Below, in pieces: positions 41,021 through 49,385 of a stretch of 64,000 bases of DNA. Numbering within the stretch: the first letter of the stretch is position 1; each line of letters begins with the position of its first letter. Where the stretch lies: contig NZ_KZ984574.1 of the NCBI RefSeq assembly GCF_003574445.1, forward strand, positions 1-64,000, written 5' to 3'. The notes below the pieces were generated by a model. That model was given only the letters and a program-made list of their open reading frames with translations, made no database searches and was not told the origin of the DNA. Made by a program: the position numbers and the translations under genes. Origin of the DNA: Streptomyces sp. YIM 130001 (GTDB lineage Bacteria; Actinomycetota; Actinomycetes; Streptomycetales; Streptomycetaceae).

Positions 41021-41802
41021 TGGCCGCGACTCTGGACGCCGTCACCCCGGCCGGGGTGGTCGCGCGCCGCCCGGTCGCGGGCACCGTCCACTCCTGGGAT
41101 CTGTCCACCGGCGTCGACGGTCCCGGCAGCCGCTTCGTGACGTTCCTGTCCGGCTGCCCCTTGCAGTGCCTGTACTGCCAGAACCCGGACACCATGCGGA
41201 TGCGCAACGGGCGCCGGATCGCCGCGGACGAGATCGTCGCCGAGGCCGCCAAGTACGAGCGGTTCATCGGGGCCGCGGGCGGCGGAGCCACCGTCAGCGG
41301 TGGTGAGCCGCTGCTCCAGCCGGTCTTCGCCGGTGAGCTCCTGCACCGTTTCAAGCACGAGTTGGGCTATCACACGGCGCTGGACACCTCAGGGTTCCTC
41401 GGCGCCCGCGCGGGTGACGCCCTGCTGCGCGACGTCGACCTGGTACTGCTCGACATCAAGTCCTGGGACCGGGACACCTACCGCAGGGTCACCGGCCGCT
41501 CGCTGCAGCCGACCCTCGACTTCGCCCACCGGCTCGCCGGACTCGGCAAGGAGGTCTGGGTGCGCTTCGTGCTCGTGCCGGGGCTGACCGACGCTCCCGC
41601 GAACATCGAGGGCGTGGCCGACTTCGCCGGCTCGCTCGGCAACGTCTCCCGGGTCGACGTCCTGCCCTTCCACAAGCTCGGCGAGGCCAAGTGGGACGCA
41701 CTCGGCAAGGACTTCGTCCTCCGCGACACACCTGCGCCCGCACCACAGCAAGTGGCCGCCGCACGGGACGTCTTCACGCAGCGGGGTCTTCACACCGTCT
41801 GA
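41020..41802 (+). CDS. pflA: pyruvate formate-lyase activating enzyme (radical SAM)
   Basis: Radical SAM protein of 260 aa that installs the glycyl radical on PflB. The [4Fe-4S] site is Cys46-X3-Cys50-X2-Cys53 (GCPLQCLYCQNPDTM). SAM-binding GGGATVSGGEPLLQ and the DIKSWD and PFHKLGEAKWDALG segments match PflA. The ATG at 41020 overlaps the pflB stop by one base (TGATG); a GTG at 41017 is the alternative. It is the second and last gene of the Rex-controlled operon. Confidence 0.95.
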   Translation: MAATLDAVTPAGVVARRPVAGTVHSWDLSTGVDGPGSRFVTFLSGCPLQCLYCQNPDTMRMRNGRRIAADEIVAEAAKYERFIGAAGGGATVSGGEPLLQPVFAGELLHRFKHELGYHTALDTSGFLGARAGDALLRDVDLVLLDIKSWDRDTYRRVTGRSLQPTLDFAHRLAGLGKEVWVRFVLVPGLTDAPANIEGVADFAGSLGNVSRVDVLPFHKLGEAKWDALGKDFVLRDTPAPAPQQVAAARDVFTQRGLHTV

Positions 41803-41852
41803 CGGCCCGACCGCTCACAGCGGGGCGCGGCGGCGGCGCTCCCCCCTGCCCC

Positions 41853-42809
41853 TCAGCCGCGGTGGCCGCCGACCAGGCCGGCGAATCCGTCGAGGTGGCG
41901 GGCCAGAGCGTACTCGAACAACACGTCCAGGTCGGGCGCCGCGTCGTCCGACAGAGTCGCAAGAAGCGGGAACCTGCCGCTGGCGAGGAGCTCGCGGCGG
42001 CGGGCCCGCTGAGTCTCGGACCAGCGGTTCAAGGTCATGCCCGTGTTCCTCTCGGCCTGCGCCTCGTCGGCCTTGGACAGTCCGACGGTGACGACGAGGG
42101 CATGCAGGGTGAGTGTTTCCTGAAGGCGCACGTCGATGGGGAGGTCGAGTCCGTCCAGGGCACGCAGCGTCCATTCGGTGTGGGCCATCATGTTGGGGAC
42201 CAGGGCAGGTCGGGTGAACGACACGACCCGAGGCAGCCACAAGTGCCGTCGGCACAGCCGCCATTGCTGACGGGCGACCAGCTCCAGTTTCGGGCGCCAC
42301 CCCGGCGGGCCGTGTTCGGGCAGGCTGAGATCGCCGAACACGAGGTCGGCCATCTGCACCAGCAGCTCCTCCTTGCCCGTCACGTACCGGTAGAGGGACA
42401 TCGGCCCGAGGTCGAGCCCGGCCGCGAGCCGGCGCATCGTCAGCGCCTGGAGCCCGTCCGCGTCGGCCAGTTCGACGGCGGTCCGCAGGATGCGCACCCG
42501 CAGCCCCTCCTGGTCGGGCGGCTCGGGTTCGCGTCCGGGCGCGGTGGCGCGCTGCGCGGAGGAGGCCCGTTCCCGGCCGGCTGCCGCGCTGACCACCGTG
42601 CCGGCGCCGACCTTGGCCTCGACCAGCCCCTCGTCGCGTAGCGCGGCCGTCACCTTGGTCGCGGTCGCGATCGCCACACCCCACCGCTGCGCGATGGCCC
42701 GGATGGACGGCACCCGGTCGCCGGGGCGGAGTTCGCCGCTCACGATCCGCGAGCGGATCTCCGCTGCGATCACTCGGTAGGGCGGTTCGGTGTCCTGCAC
42801 TGACGGCAC
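41853..42809 (-). CDS. GntR-TetR fusion transcriptional regulator
   Basis: Protein of 318 aa with two DNA-binding domains. An N-terminal GntR winged helix (about 10-75: YRVIAAEIRSRIVSGELRPG, RWGVAIATATKVTAALRDEG) is joined by a linker to a TetR helix-turn-helix (about 100-150: LTMRRLAAGLDLGPMSLYRY) and a TetR_C_1-type ligand domain. The GTG at 42809 has GGAGGAGAGC immediately upstream and removes 15 unlikely residues. It diverges from an FAD monooxygenase gene and is expected to repress it through the dyads in between. The two-HTH design recurs in actinobacteria. Confidence 0.88.
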   Translation of the reverse strand: MPSVQDTEPPYRVIAAEIRSRIVSGELRPGDRVPSIRAIAQRWGVAIATATKVTAALRDEGLVEAKVGAGTVVSAAAGRERASSAQRATAPGREPEPPDQEGLRVRILRTAVELADADGLQALTMRRLAAGLDLGPMSLYRYVTGKEELLVQMADLVFGDLSLPEHGPPGWRPKLELVARQQWRLCRRHLWLPRVVSFTRPALVPNMMAHTEWTLRALDGLDLPIDVRLQETLTLHALVVTVGLSKADEAQAERNTGMTLNRWSETQRARRRELLASGRFPLLATLSDDAAPDLDVLFEYALARHLDGFAGLVGGHRG

Positions 42810-42856
42810 GCTCTCCTCCGCTGACTCGGTCCCCGCCTCCAGCATGCCAGGCACAT

Positions 42857-42890
42857 TGAACTAGTTCACTACCGCCGATGCACTAGTCCA
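42857..42890. promoter_or_regulatory. pair of dyads, operators for the GntR-TetR regulator
   Basis: TGAACTAGTTCA (42857-42868, perfect palindrome) and TGCACTAGTCCA (42879-42890) have centres 22 bases apart, two helical turns, with ACTA following each. They lie between the divergent regulator and monooxygenase genes. Confidence 0.7.
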
Positions 42891-42992
42891 CTATCTCTCC
42901 AACATCCCTGTTAACACGCCCAATGCTGTTCGTACGTTGTACGCACCGTGATGCGCGCTACGGCGTATCGGTGAGCGTGAAGGGACGGACGT

Positions 42993-44237
42993 ATGGAGAA
43001 TCGGGACATCCTCGTGTCAGGAGGCGGCATAGCCGGAGCGACCCTGGCGTACTGGCTGCGCCGCTACGGTTTCCGGCCGACGGTGGTGGAACGCGCCCCC
43101 GCCCCGCGCACGGGTGGCCACTCGGTCGACGTCCGCGGCACCGCACGCCAGGTGATCGAGCGCATGGGTCTCGTCGAGCAGGTCCTCGACGCCCGCATCC
43201 GCGCCCGTGGGATGGCCTTCATCGACGAGACCGGCAAGCCGGTGGCGCGCCTGGACAACGACGTGTTCGGCCCTTCGGGTGGACCGGCCGCCGAATGGGC
43301 GCTCCTGCGCACCGACTTGGCCCGGATCCTGCACGGCGCGATCCGTGGCGACGTCGAGTACGTCTTCGGCGATGCGATCACCGAGGTGCGGCAGGACGAG
43401 GACGGGGTCACCGTCGCCTTCGAGAAGGGCGAGTCCAGGCGGTTCGACCTGCTCGTCGGCGCGGACGGCGTGCATTCGGCGGTGCGGCGGCTGACGTTCG
43501 GGCCCGAGGAGCGCTACCTGCGCGACCTCGGCTCGTACCTCGCGCTCTTCTCCGTCGATTCCGAAGTCGAGCTGGACGGCTGGCAGTTGATGTACACCAT
43601 GCCCGGGGGCCCGGGCCGTTCCGGCAGAACGGCGGCGCTGCGTCCGACGGCCGACCCCCGCAAGGCGCTCGCCGGGTTCTTCTTCCGCGCACCCGGACTC
43701 ACCTTCGACCCGCGTGACGTCACCGCGCAGAAGCGCATCGTCGCGCGCCGTTTCGAGGACGCCGGGTGGGAGGTTCCCGGAGTCCTGGCGCAGATCCGGG
43801 ACGCTTCGGACTTCTACTTCGACCGGGTCGAGCAAGTGCACCTCGAGTCCTGGTCGACCGGCCGGACCGCACTGCTCGGGGACGCCGCGTACTGCGCTTC
43901 CCCCATGTCCGGGATCGGCACCAGCCTCGCCCTGGTCGGCGCGTATCTGCTGGCCGGCGAACTGGCCGGGGCCGACGGCGATCACCGCGTCGCCCACCGC
44001 GCGTACGAGAGGGGGATGCGCGAATTCGTCGACCACGCACAGGAGTTCGCCCGCACGTCCGGGGACGGCGGTCTGATGCCGGACTCGCCCAGGCGGATGT
44101 GGCTGCGGAATCAGCAGGTGCGGATCCTGCCGCACCTGCCCAGACGCCTCGTCGGCCGGGGCCTGGAGAGGATCGCCGACACCGTCGTCCTCGACGCCTA
44201 CGCAGGCCTCGCACCGCACCCGACCATCGATTCGTAA
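42993..44237 (+). CDS. FAD-dependent monooxygenase
   Basis: Class A flavoprotein hydroxylase-like enzyme of 414 aa. FAD-binding GGGIAGATLAYWLRR (about 9-23), the DG motif DLLVGADGVHSAVR (about 150-163) and the GD motif TALLGDAAYCASPMSG (about 290-305) are intact. Such enzymes, related to TetX and aklavinone-type hydroxylases, hydroxylate aromatic compounds or inactivate antibiotics. The ATG follows AAGGGACGG. It heads a unit with a VOC gene (11-base gap) and a membrane gene, under a divergent regulator, a layout suggesting response to a small toxic ligand. Confidence 0.9.
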   Translation: MENRDILVSGGGIAGATLAYWLRRYGFRPTVVERAPAPRTGGHSVDVRGTARQVIERMGLVEQVLDARIRARGMAFIDETGKPVARLDNDVFGPSGGPAAEWALLRTDLARILHGAIRGDVEYVFGDAITEVRQDEDGVTVAFEKGESRRFDLLVGADGVHSAVRRLTFGPEERYLRDLGSYLALFSVDSEVELDGWQLMYTMPGGPGRSGRTAALRPTADPRKALAGFFFRAPGLTFDPRDVTAQKRIVARRFEDAGWEVPGVLAQIRDASDFYFDRVEQVHLESWSTGRTALLGDAAYCASPMSGIGTSLALVGAYLLAGELAGADGDHRVAHRAYERGMREFVDHAQEFARTSGDGGLMPDSPRRMWLRNQQVRILPHLPRRLVGRGLERIADTVVLDAYAGLAPHPTIDS

Positions 44238-44248
44238 GGGGCACCACC

Positions 44249-44701
44249 ATGCATGTCAGCACCTTCCTGTGGCTCGACGGCCAGGCCGAAGCGGTCGCGG
44301 CCCACTACACGAACCTGTTCGCCGACTCCGGCATCCGTGACGTCCAGCGGGACCCGGACGGCCGCGTCACCACCGTCGAATTCACGTTGGGCGGACAGCG
44401 CTACGTCGCCTACAACGGCGGGGCGCAGTACCCCCTGACTCCCGCGGTCTCCCTGTACGCGGAGTGCGCCACCCAGCAGGAGCTGGACGCACTCTGGGCG
44501 GGTCTCGCCGACGGCGGCGAAGAAGGGCCGGGTGGCTCGCTCACCGACCGGTTCGGGGTCACCTGGCAGGTCCTGCCCTCCCAGCTGCGAGAGCTGCTCC
44601 GCAGTGCCGATCCCGGGACCGCTCAACGCGTCCTCAGCGCCCTGCACGCCATGACCAGGATCGAGATCCAGGCCTTGGTCGACGCCCACGACCAGCGATG
44701 A
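44249..44701 (+). CDS. VOC family protein, PhnB type
   Basis: Protein of 150 aa of the PhnB / 3-demethylubiquinone-9-methyltransferase-like VOC group: FLWLDGQAEAVAAHYTNLF at the start and LTDRFGVTWQVLPSQLREL toward the end. Despite some database names it is not expected to be a methyltransferase. AAGGGG lies 8 bases before the ATG and the stop overlaps the next gene (ATGA). It probably binds a small molecule related to the upstream monooxygenase substrate. Confidence 0.85.
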   Translation: MHVSTFLWLDGQAEAVAAHYTNLFADSGIRDVQRDPDGRVTTVEFTLGGQRYVAYNGGAQYPLTPAVSLYAECATQQELDALWAGLADGGEEGPGGSLTDRFGVTWQVLPSQLRELLRSADPGTAQRVLSALHAMTRIEIQALVDAHDQR

Positions 44702-45759
44702 ACTCCGCACGGAAAGCGCCGCCCATGAACTCCAGCCCCGCCACGGCCGGTCACGCCCGACCGAGCCGCCCGCAAACCGGACGCAGCCGGCTGCGCGCCG
44801 CGTGGACCCTGGCACTGCTCACGACCTTGTGCGCGGAACTGACGTTCACCGCTGTCGCCGTCCCGTTCGCCTGGCTGCTCCTGCCCCTGCTCCTGGTGAT
44901 GTACGGCGCCGGCGTCCTGCTCGTTCGCGAGACGGTGGTCCGGGTCGGCGCCGGTTGGCCCGGCCTGGTGGTGCTCGCTGTGGCCTATCAGCTGGCGGAG
45001 GACGGGCTCGGTCTGCAGGCGCTGACCAGTCAGGACATGTACGGCGCCGCCGACTGGGGCCTGCGCGCCTTCGGCGCCAACTGGACGTACTGGGAATCCC
45101 AGATCGGCGTCCACGTCGTCCTCAGTGTCCTGCTGCCCGTCATGCTCGCCGACCTGATCTTCCCCGCGCTGCGCGGTAAGGCGTATCTGCGCACCGGCGG
45201 CCTCGCACTCACCGGAGTCCTGGCACTCGTCGGCGTGTTCGGTCTGCGCGTCGTCATCTCGGCCACCGAGGACCCCGGTTATCGCACGCCGTGGGGATGG
45301 ACCGTCGTCTACGTCGTGGGCATCGCCCTGCTGGTCTGGACGGCCCTGCGTGTACTGCCGCGACTTCGCCTGCGGGAGGAGGTCCGCCACGATCGGCGGG
45401 CACCGCGACCCGGCGCGGTGGGCTTCGTGTCGATGTACCTGACCATGGCCTTCCTGACGACGCTGCTGCCGCTCGGCCTCGGCGAGGACCTGTTGTTCGG
45501 TGATGCCATGTCGCCGCAGTTCCGGCTCGTCGCCGCGGCCATGACCGCGATCCCGTTCGGCTGGCTGGTGCTGCGCTGGCGGAGTGCGGGCAACTGGTCG
45601 ACCAGTCATCGCCTCTGGCTGGCCGGCGGCATCCTCGTGTCCCACACCGCGTTCATGATGCCCGCCTCACTCGTCAGCGCGGCTGTCGGACTGGTCATCG
45701 TCTGCCTGGAGGTCGTCCTGCTGCGGGAACTTGGCCGGCGGATCCGCCGGCGCGGGTGA
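44698..45759 (+). CDS. multi-pass membrane protein of unknown function
   Basis: Protein of 353 aa with about eight to nine hydrophobic segments between residues 35 and 345 and a short basic C-terminus (RELGRRIRRRG). I recognise no family motif. The start is uncertain: the ATG at 44698 overlaps the VOC stop (ATGA) without a Shine-Dalgarno, while an in-frame ATG at 44725 follows GGAAAG by five bases. As last gene of the monooxygenase unit it could export or sense the same compound, but that is only inference. Confidence 0.75.
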   Translation: MNSARKAPPMNSSPATAGHARPSRPQTGRSRLRAAWTLALLTTLCAELTFTAVAVPFAWLLLPLLLVMYGAGVLLVRETVVRVGAGWPGLVVLAVAYQLAEDGLGLQALTSQDMYGAADWGLRAFGANWTYWESQIGVHVVLSVLLPVMLADLIFPALRGKAYLRTGGLALTGVLALVGVFGLRVVISATEDPGYRTPWGWTVVYVVGIALLVWTALRVLPRLRLREEVRHDRRAPRPGAVGFVSMYLTMAFLTTLLPLGLGEDLLFGDAMSPQFRLVAAAMTAIPFGWLVLRWRSAGNWSTSHRLWLAGGILVSHTAFMMPASLVSAAVGLVIVCLEVVLLRELGRRIRRRG

Positions 45760-45776
45760 CCGCGCGGCCCAGCCGC

Positions 45777-45814
45777 CGAGCCCCGGACCGCCGTGCAGGC
45801 CGGTCCGGGGCTCG
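45777..45814. terminator. 14-bp stem, bidirectional terminator
   Basis: Arms 45777-45790 and 45801-45814 pair perfectly around a 10-base loop, between the convergent membrane-protein and chitinase genes. Confidence 0.85.
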
Positions 45815-45837
45815 CGGGTGGGGGTCGGAGGGCGGCC

Positions 45838-46590
45838 TCAGCAGCTGAGGTTGTCGCCCGGGGTCGTGCCGAGCAGCGCGACGAAGCTCTGGTAACTGTC
45901 GATCCGGCTCTGCACCTGGCCCGGGTTGCCGCCGTCGCACTCGATCGATCCGTTGATCGCGCGGATCGTCTCGCCGAAGCCGGCGCCGTTGACCATGGCG
46001 TCGTGCGGGGTCATGGTGCCGGGTCCGGTCTGGGTGTTCCAGTACCAAAGGCCGGTCTTCCACGCGACGGCCGGGTCCTTCTCGACCTGCCACGGGTCGT
46101 TCAGGAGGTCGATGCCGAGGGCGTCGCCCGCCGCCTTGTAGTTGAAGTTCCAGCTGAGCTGGACCGGTCCGCGGCCGTAGTACGCGTCCTGGCCGGCGGG
46201 GCAGCCGTAGGGCTGCGCACTGTCGCAGTAGTGGGGGTAGTTGTCCTGGTTCTGCTCCACGATGTGGACCAGTCCGCCGGTCTCATGGCTGACGTTGGCG
46301 AGGAAGGCGGCGGCCTCGCGCTTCTTCACGGTGTCGTCGCCGGTGTTGGCGAACTCCGGGTAGGCGCTGAGCGCCTCGGTGAGTCCGCTGTAGGTGTAGA
46401 AGGAGTTCCGGTTCGGGAACATCTCGTTGAACTGGGCTTCGCTGACTACGAATTCGGCGGCCTTCGCCTTCGCTTTCGCGTCGCCGTCGACCGTCGCCTG
46501 CGAGGTCATGGGCATGACAATCAGCAATGCACAGGCCGCCACCATGGCGGTCAGCAGAGCCGCCAGACGCTTCCTCGACATGCGAACCAT
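45838..46590 (-). CDS. secreted family 19 chitinase
   Basis: Exported endo-chitinase of 250 aa. The signal peptide spans about residues 1-32 (cleavage near SQA-TV). The single GH19 catalytic domain has Glu103 in SHETGG and Glu112 in VEQN, nine residues apart as in streptomycete GH19 enzymes, and YYGRGPVQLSWNFNY. No chitin-binding domain is attached, unlike ChiC, so it resembles the ChiG type. The ATG at 46590 follows GGAG with seven bases. A DasR-like dyad 42 bases upstream predicts induction when N-acetylglucosamine metabolites accumulate. Confidence 0.93.
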   Translation of the reverse strand: MVRMSRKRLAALLTAMVAACALLIVMPMTSQATVDGDAKAKAKAAEFVVSEAQFNEMFPNRNSFYTYSGLTEALSAYPEFANTGDDTVKKREAAAFLANVSHETGGLVHIVEQNQDNYPHYCDSAQPYGCPAGQDAYYGRGPVQLSWNFNYKAAGDALGIDLLNDPWQVEKDPAVAWKTGLWYWNTQTGPGTMTPHDAMVNGAGFGETIRAINGSIECDGGNPGQVQSRIDSYQSFVALLGTTPGDNLSC

Positions 46591-46631
46591 GCGCGTACTC
46601 CTCACTCGTGGGGGTGCCCACAGACAACCCC

Positions 46632-46647
46632 ATTGGTCTGGACCAGG
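46632..46647. promoter_or_regulatory. DasR-responsive element (dre) of the chitinase gene
   Basis: ATTGGTCTGGACCAGG matches 12 of 16 positions of the dre consensus ACTGGTCTAGACCACT, with the TGGTC/GACCA arms intact. It falls just after a TTGACC -35 element (46646-46651, minus strand), where DasR represses other chitinase genes. Confidence 0.75.
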
Positions 46648-46741
46648 TCAAGGTACGGACCGAAGTTGATGCACAGCGAAGTGCGGGACGCAGCCACGGA
46701 GTTGAGCCGCGCACCCGCACCGTGAGAGGGGAATCCGCAGG

Positions 46742-47842
46742 CTAGGACGCTCGCGGCGGCGCCGTACTGGCACGGACCACGAACTCGACCGGCGGCAGCT
46801 CGACGCGCTCGAACTCCCGCCCCTCGGTGAGCGACACCAGGGCCTGCGCGGCGACACGACCCCAGGCCAGCACGTCCTGGCGCACCGTGGTCAGCGGCGG
46901 CGCGATGCAGTCGGCCAGCGGGATGTCGTCGAAGCCCACCACCGACAGGTCCTCGGGGACCCGCAGTCCGCGGCTGGTCGCGGCGGTGACCCCGGCGATG
47001 GCCATCAGGTCGTTGGCGTACACGATGGCGGTCGGCGGCTGGTCCAGGTCGAGGAGCTGGTGGGTGGCACGGGCACCGGACGCACCGGTGAAGTCCGCCT
47101 CGACGGGCGGGATCTCGGGCAGTCCGGCTTCCGCCAGCGCGCCGCGCCAGGCGTCCCGACGGGCCTCGGTGTGCACGTAGCCCTCGGCGCCGCAGACGTG
47201 CCCGATCCGCCGGTGGCCGAGCGAGCGCAGATGGCTGACCGCTCGGCGGATCCCGCTGCCGTCGTCCACCCCGATGGCGGGAACCTCGCTGCCGGGCTGC
47301 GGCGGGCCGACGATCAGCGCACCGATGTCCAGTTCCGTGACCAGATCGGGCCGTGGATCGTCGACGCGCAGGTCGGTCAGGAAGACTCCGTCGACCCGCC
47401 CGTCGCGGGCGAGGCGTTCGTACGCCTGCCGCTCGGTGTCCTCGTCGGGGACGACCTGCAGGACGAGTGCGTATCCGAGCGGGGCGAGGCCGGTCTCGAT
47501 GCCGGCGACGAACTGCGGGAAGAACGGGTCGGTGCTCAGGAGCTCCGGCTGCCGGCGCATCACCAGGCCGAGGGTCTGGGCCCGCTTGTTGGACAGGGCC
47601 CGGGCTCCGGCATTGGGCTGCCATCCCAGGTTCTCCATGGCCTCCCGGACGCGCCGGCGGGCCTGTGGGCTGACCCCGGGACGGTCGTTGACGACGAACG
47701 ACACGGTCGCCTTGGAGACCTGGGCGAGCGCGGCCACATCACCGATGGTGGGCCGGCCGCTGCCCCGACGGCGAGGCGGGAGTGCCCCCTTCGCGCGGGA
47801 GCCGCTCACCGGCCCGCTCGCCTGACCCGGTCCCTGCCCCAT
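46742..47842 (-). CDS. LacI family repressor of the glycan locus
   Basis: Regulator of 366 aa. A LacI helix-turn-helix (about 31-76: TIGDVAALAQVSKATVSFVVNDRPGV) and hinge (PNAGARALSNKRAQTLG) precede a periplasmic-binding-like sugar domain ending TTVRQDVLAWGRVAAQALVS. The N-terminal 30 residues are an extra basic extension. AGGCGGT precedes the ATG at 47842. It diverges from the ABC sugar importer, and AAACCGGTTT, typical of LacI operators, lies between them and again before the PL8 lyase gene. Both units are probably its targets. Confidence 0.92.
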   Translation of the reverse strand: MGQGPGQASGPVSGSRAKGALPPRRRGSGRPTIGDVAALAQVSKATVSFVVNDRPGVSPQARRRVREAMENLGWQPNAGARALSNKRAQTLGLVMRRQPELLSTDPFFPQFVAGIETGLAPLGYALVLQVVPDEDTERQAYERLARDGRVDGVFLTDLRVDDPRPDLVTELDIGALIVGPPQPGSEVPAIGVDDGSGIRRAVSHLRSLGHRRIGHVCGAEGYVHTEARRDAWRGALAEAGLPEIPPVEADFTGASGARATHQLLDLDQPPTAIVYANDLMAIAGVTAATSRGLRVPEDLSVVGFDDIPLADCIAPPLTTVRQDVLAWGRVAAQALVSLTEGREFERVELPPVEFVVRASTAPPRAS

Positions 47843-47940
47843 ACCGCCTCGCCTTCCCGCCGGTTCACGGCGCCGCTCGCACGCCCACCAGTGTGGCTCA
47901 GGCGTGTCACCCCGATTACCGAAACGTGTCTTGCGTTCTC

Positions 47941-47969
47941 TTGACCCTCATATTCTAAACCGGTTTGAT
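47941..47969 (+). promoter_or_regulatory. promoter and LacI operator of the ABC/GH130 operon
   Basis: TTGACC (47941-47946) and TTTGAT (47964-47969) are spaced 17 bases. The palindrome AAACCGGTTT (47957-47966) overlaps the -10 element. The identical ten bases recur at 54705-54714 before the lyase gene. Confidence 0.75.
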
Positions 47970-48075
47970 GAGCTCGTCACCCCGCGACGATCATTCTGCC
48001 GGGTGCAGGCCTGCGGCAACGGGAGGGGAGTTGCTCCGGGCCCACAGCCATCCGCATGGAAGGGAGTTGGGCGCT

Positions 48076-49374
48076 ATGAGGCGTCATCCGCGCGTTACGG
48101 TGCTGGCAACCGCCGCGGTGGTTGCCCTGCCATTGTCGGCCTGCGGTTCGAGCGATACCGGCGGCGGCAAGCCGACGGCGGGACCGATCGACATCTGGTA
48201 CTCGACGAACAAGCAGGAGCAGGCCTGGGCCAAGTCCACAGTGGCCGCCTGGAACGCCGCCCACCCCAAGGAGAAGGTCAACGCCAAGGCGGTGCCGTCG
48301 GGCAAGTCCACCGAGGACGTCATCGGTGCCGCGATCACCGCCGGGAACACCCCGTGCCTCGTCTACAACACCGCACCGGCCGCGGTCTCCGCGTTCCAGA
48401 AGCAGGGCGGCCTGGTGAATCTCTCCGAGACCTTCGGGGACGCCGAATCATTCGTCGAGAAGCGCTCCGGCGCCGCCGCGGACGGATTCCGCTCTCCGGA
48501 CGGTTCGCTGTATCAAGTGCCGTGGAAAACAAACCCGTTCATGCTCTATTACAACAAGGACGTCTTCAAGAAGGCCGGCCTCGACGCCGAGAACCCGAAA
48601 CTGAGCACGTACGACGACGTGCTGGCCGCGGCGAAGGCCATCAAGAGCAGCAAGGCGGCGAAATTCGCCCTGTACCCGCCGGCCACCAGCGACTCCACCA
48701 ACTCGCTGTTCGACTTCTATCCGCTCTACCTCGCCAACTCCGGTGGCACCCAACTGGTGAAGGACGAGAAGGCCACCTTCACCTCGAAGGCCGGGCAGCA
48801 GACCCTCGGCTTCTGGCAGCAGATGTACGCCAAGGGCTACTCGTCCCCGGAGGCGTACAGCGGCGACATGTGGGCGGGACCGTTCGCCGACGGAGTAGCG
48901 GCCATGGGTATCGCGGGGCCCTGGGGCAAGGGGCAGTTCGACGACAAGGTGAAGTACGGCGTGGTTCCGCTGCCCACCGCCTCGGGCACGCCCGCCGGCA
49001 AGACGTCGACGTTCGCCGACTCCAAGAATGTCGGGCTCTTCACCTCGTGCAAGAACAAGCAGACCGCGTGGAAGTTCACCAAGTTCTCGATGAGCGCGAA
49101 GAACGACAGCGCACTGCTCGAGAAGACCGGCCAGTTCCCGACCCGCGGTGATGTGACCGCCGCCTCGGGCGACTTCCTGAAGGACAACCCCTTCTACCAG
49201 CCCTTCGCCGACGCCGTACCGCGCTCGGTCGACGTGCCGAACATCCCCGGCTCCACCGACGTGTGGAAGACCTTCCGCACTGGCTGGGACGACGTCGTGC
49301 TGCCCGGGAAGGGCAACGTGAAGGCGACCTTCGGCAAGGTGGCGCAGGAGATCGACGACCAGGCCGCGGGCTGA
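48076..49374 (+). CDS. ABC sugar transporter, substrate-binding lipoprotein
   Basis: Extracellular solute-binding protein family 1 lipoprotein of 432 aa. The lipobox is LSAC with the lipid-bearing Cys at residue 23. The binding domain shows SLYQVPWKTNPFMLYYNKDV and a WKFTKF segment, typical of oligosaccharide binders. AAGGGAG lies upstream of the ATG. First gene of a four-gene unit with two permeases and GH130; the MsiK-like ATPase expected for such importers is encoded elsewhere. Likely cargo is an oligosaccharide released by the PL8 lyase. Confidence 0.92.
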   Translation: MRRHPRVTVLATAAVVALPLSACGSSDTGGGKPTAGPIDIWYSTNKQEQAWAKSTVAAWNAAHPKEKVNAKAVPSGKSTEDVIGAAITAGNTPCLVYNTAPAAVSAFQKQGGLVNLSETFGDAESFVEKRSGAAADGFRSPDGSLYQVPWKTNPFMLYYNKDVFKKAGLDAENPKLSTYDDVLAAAKAIKSSKAAKFALYPPATSDSTNSLFDFYPLYLANSGGTQLVKDEKATFTSKAGQQTLGFWQQMYAKGYSSPEAYSGDMWAGPFADGVAAMGIAGPWGKGQFDDKVKYGVVPLPTASGTPAGKTSTFADSKNVGLFTSCKNKQTAWKFTKFSMSAKNDSALLEKTGQFPTRGDVTAASGDFLKDNPFYQPFADAVPRSVDVPNIPGSTDVWKTFRTGWDDVVLPGKGNVKATFGKVAQEIDDQAAG

Positions 49375-49385
49375 CGGAGCACACG

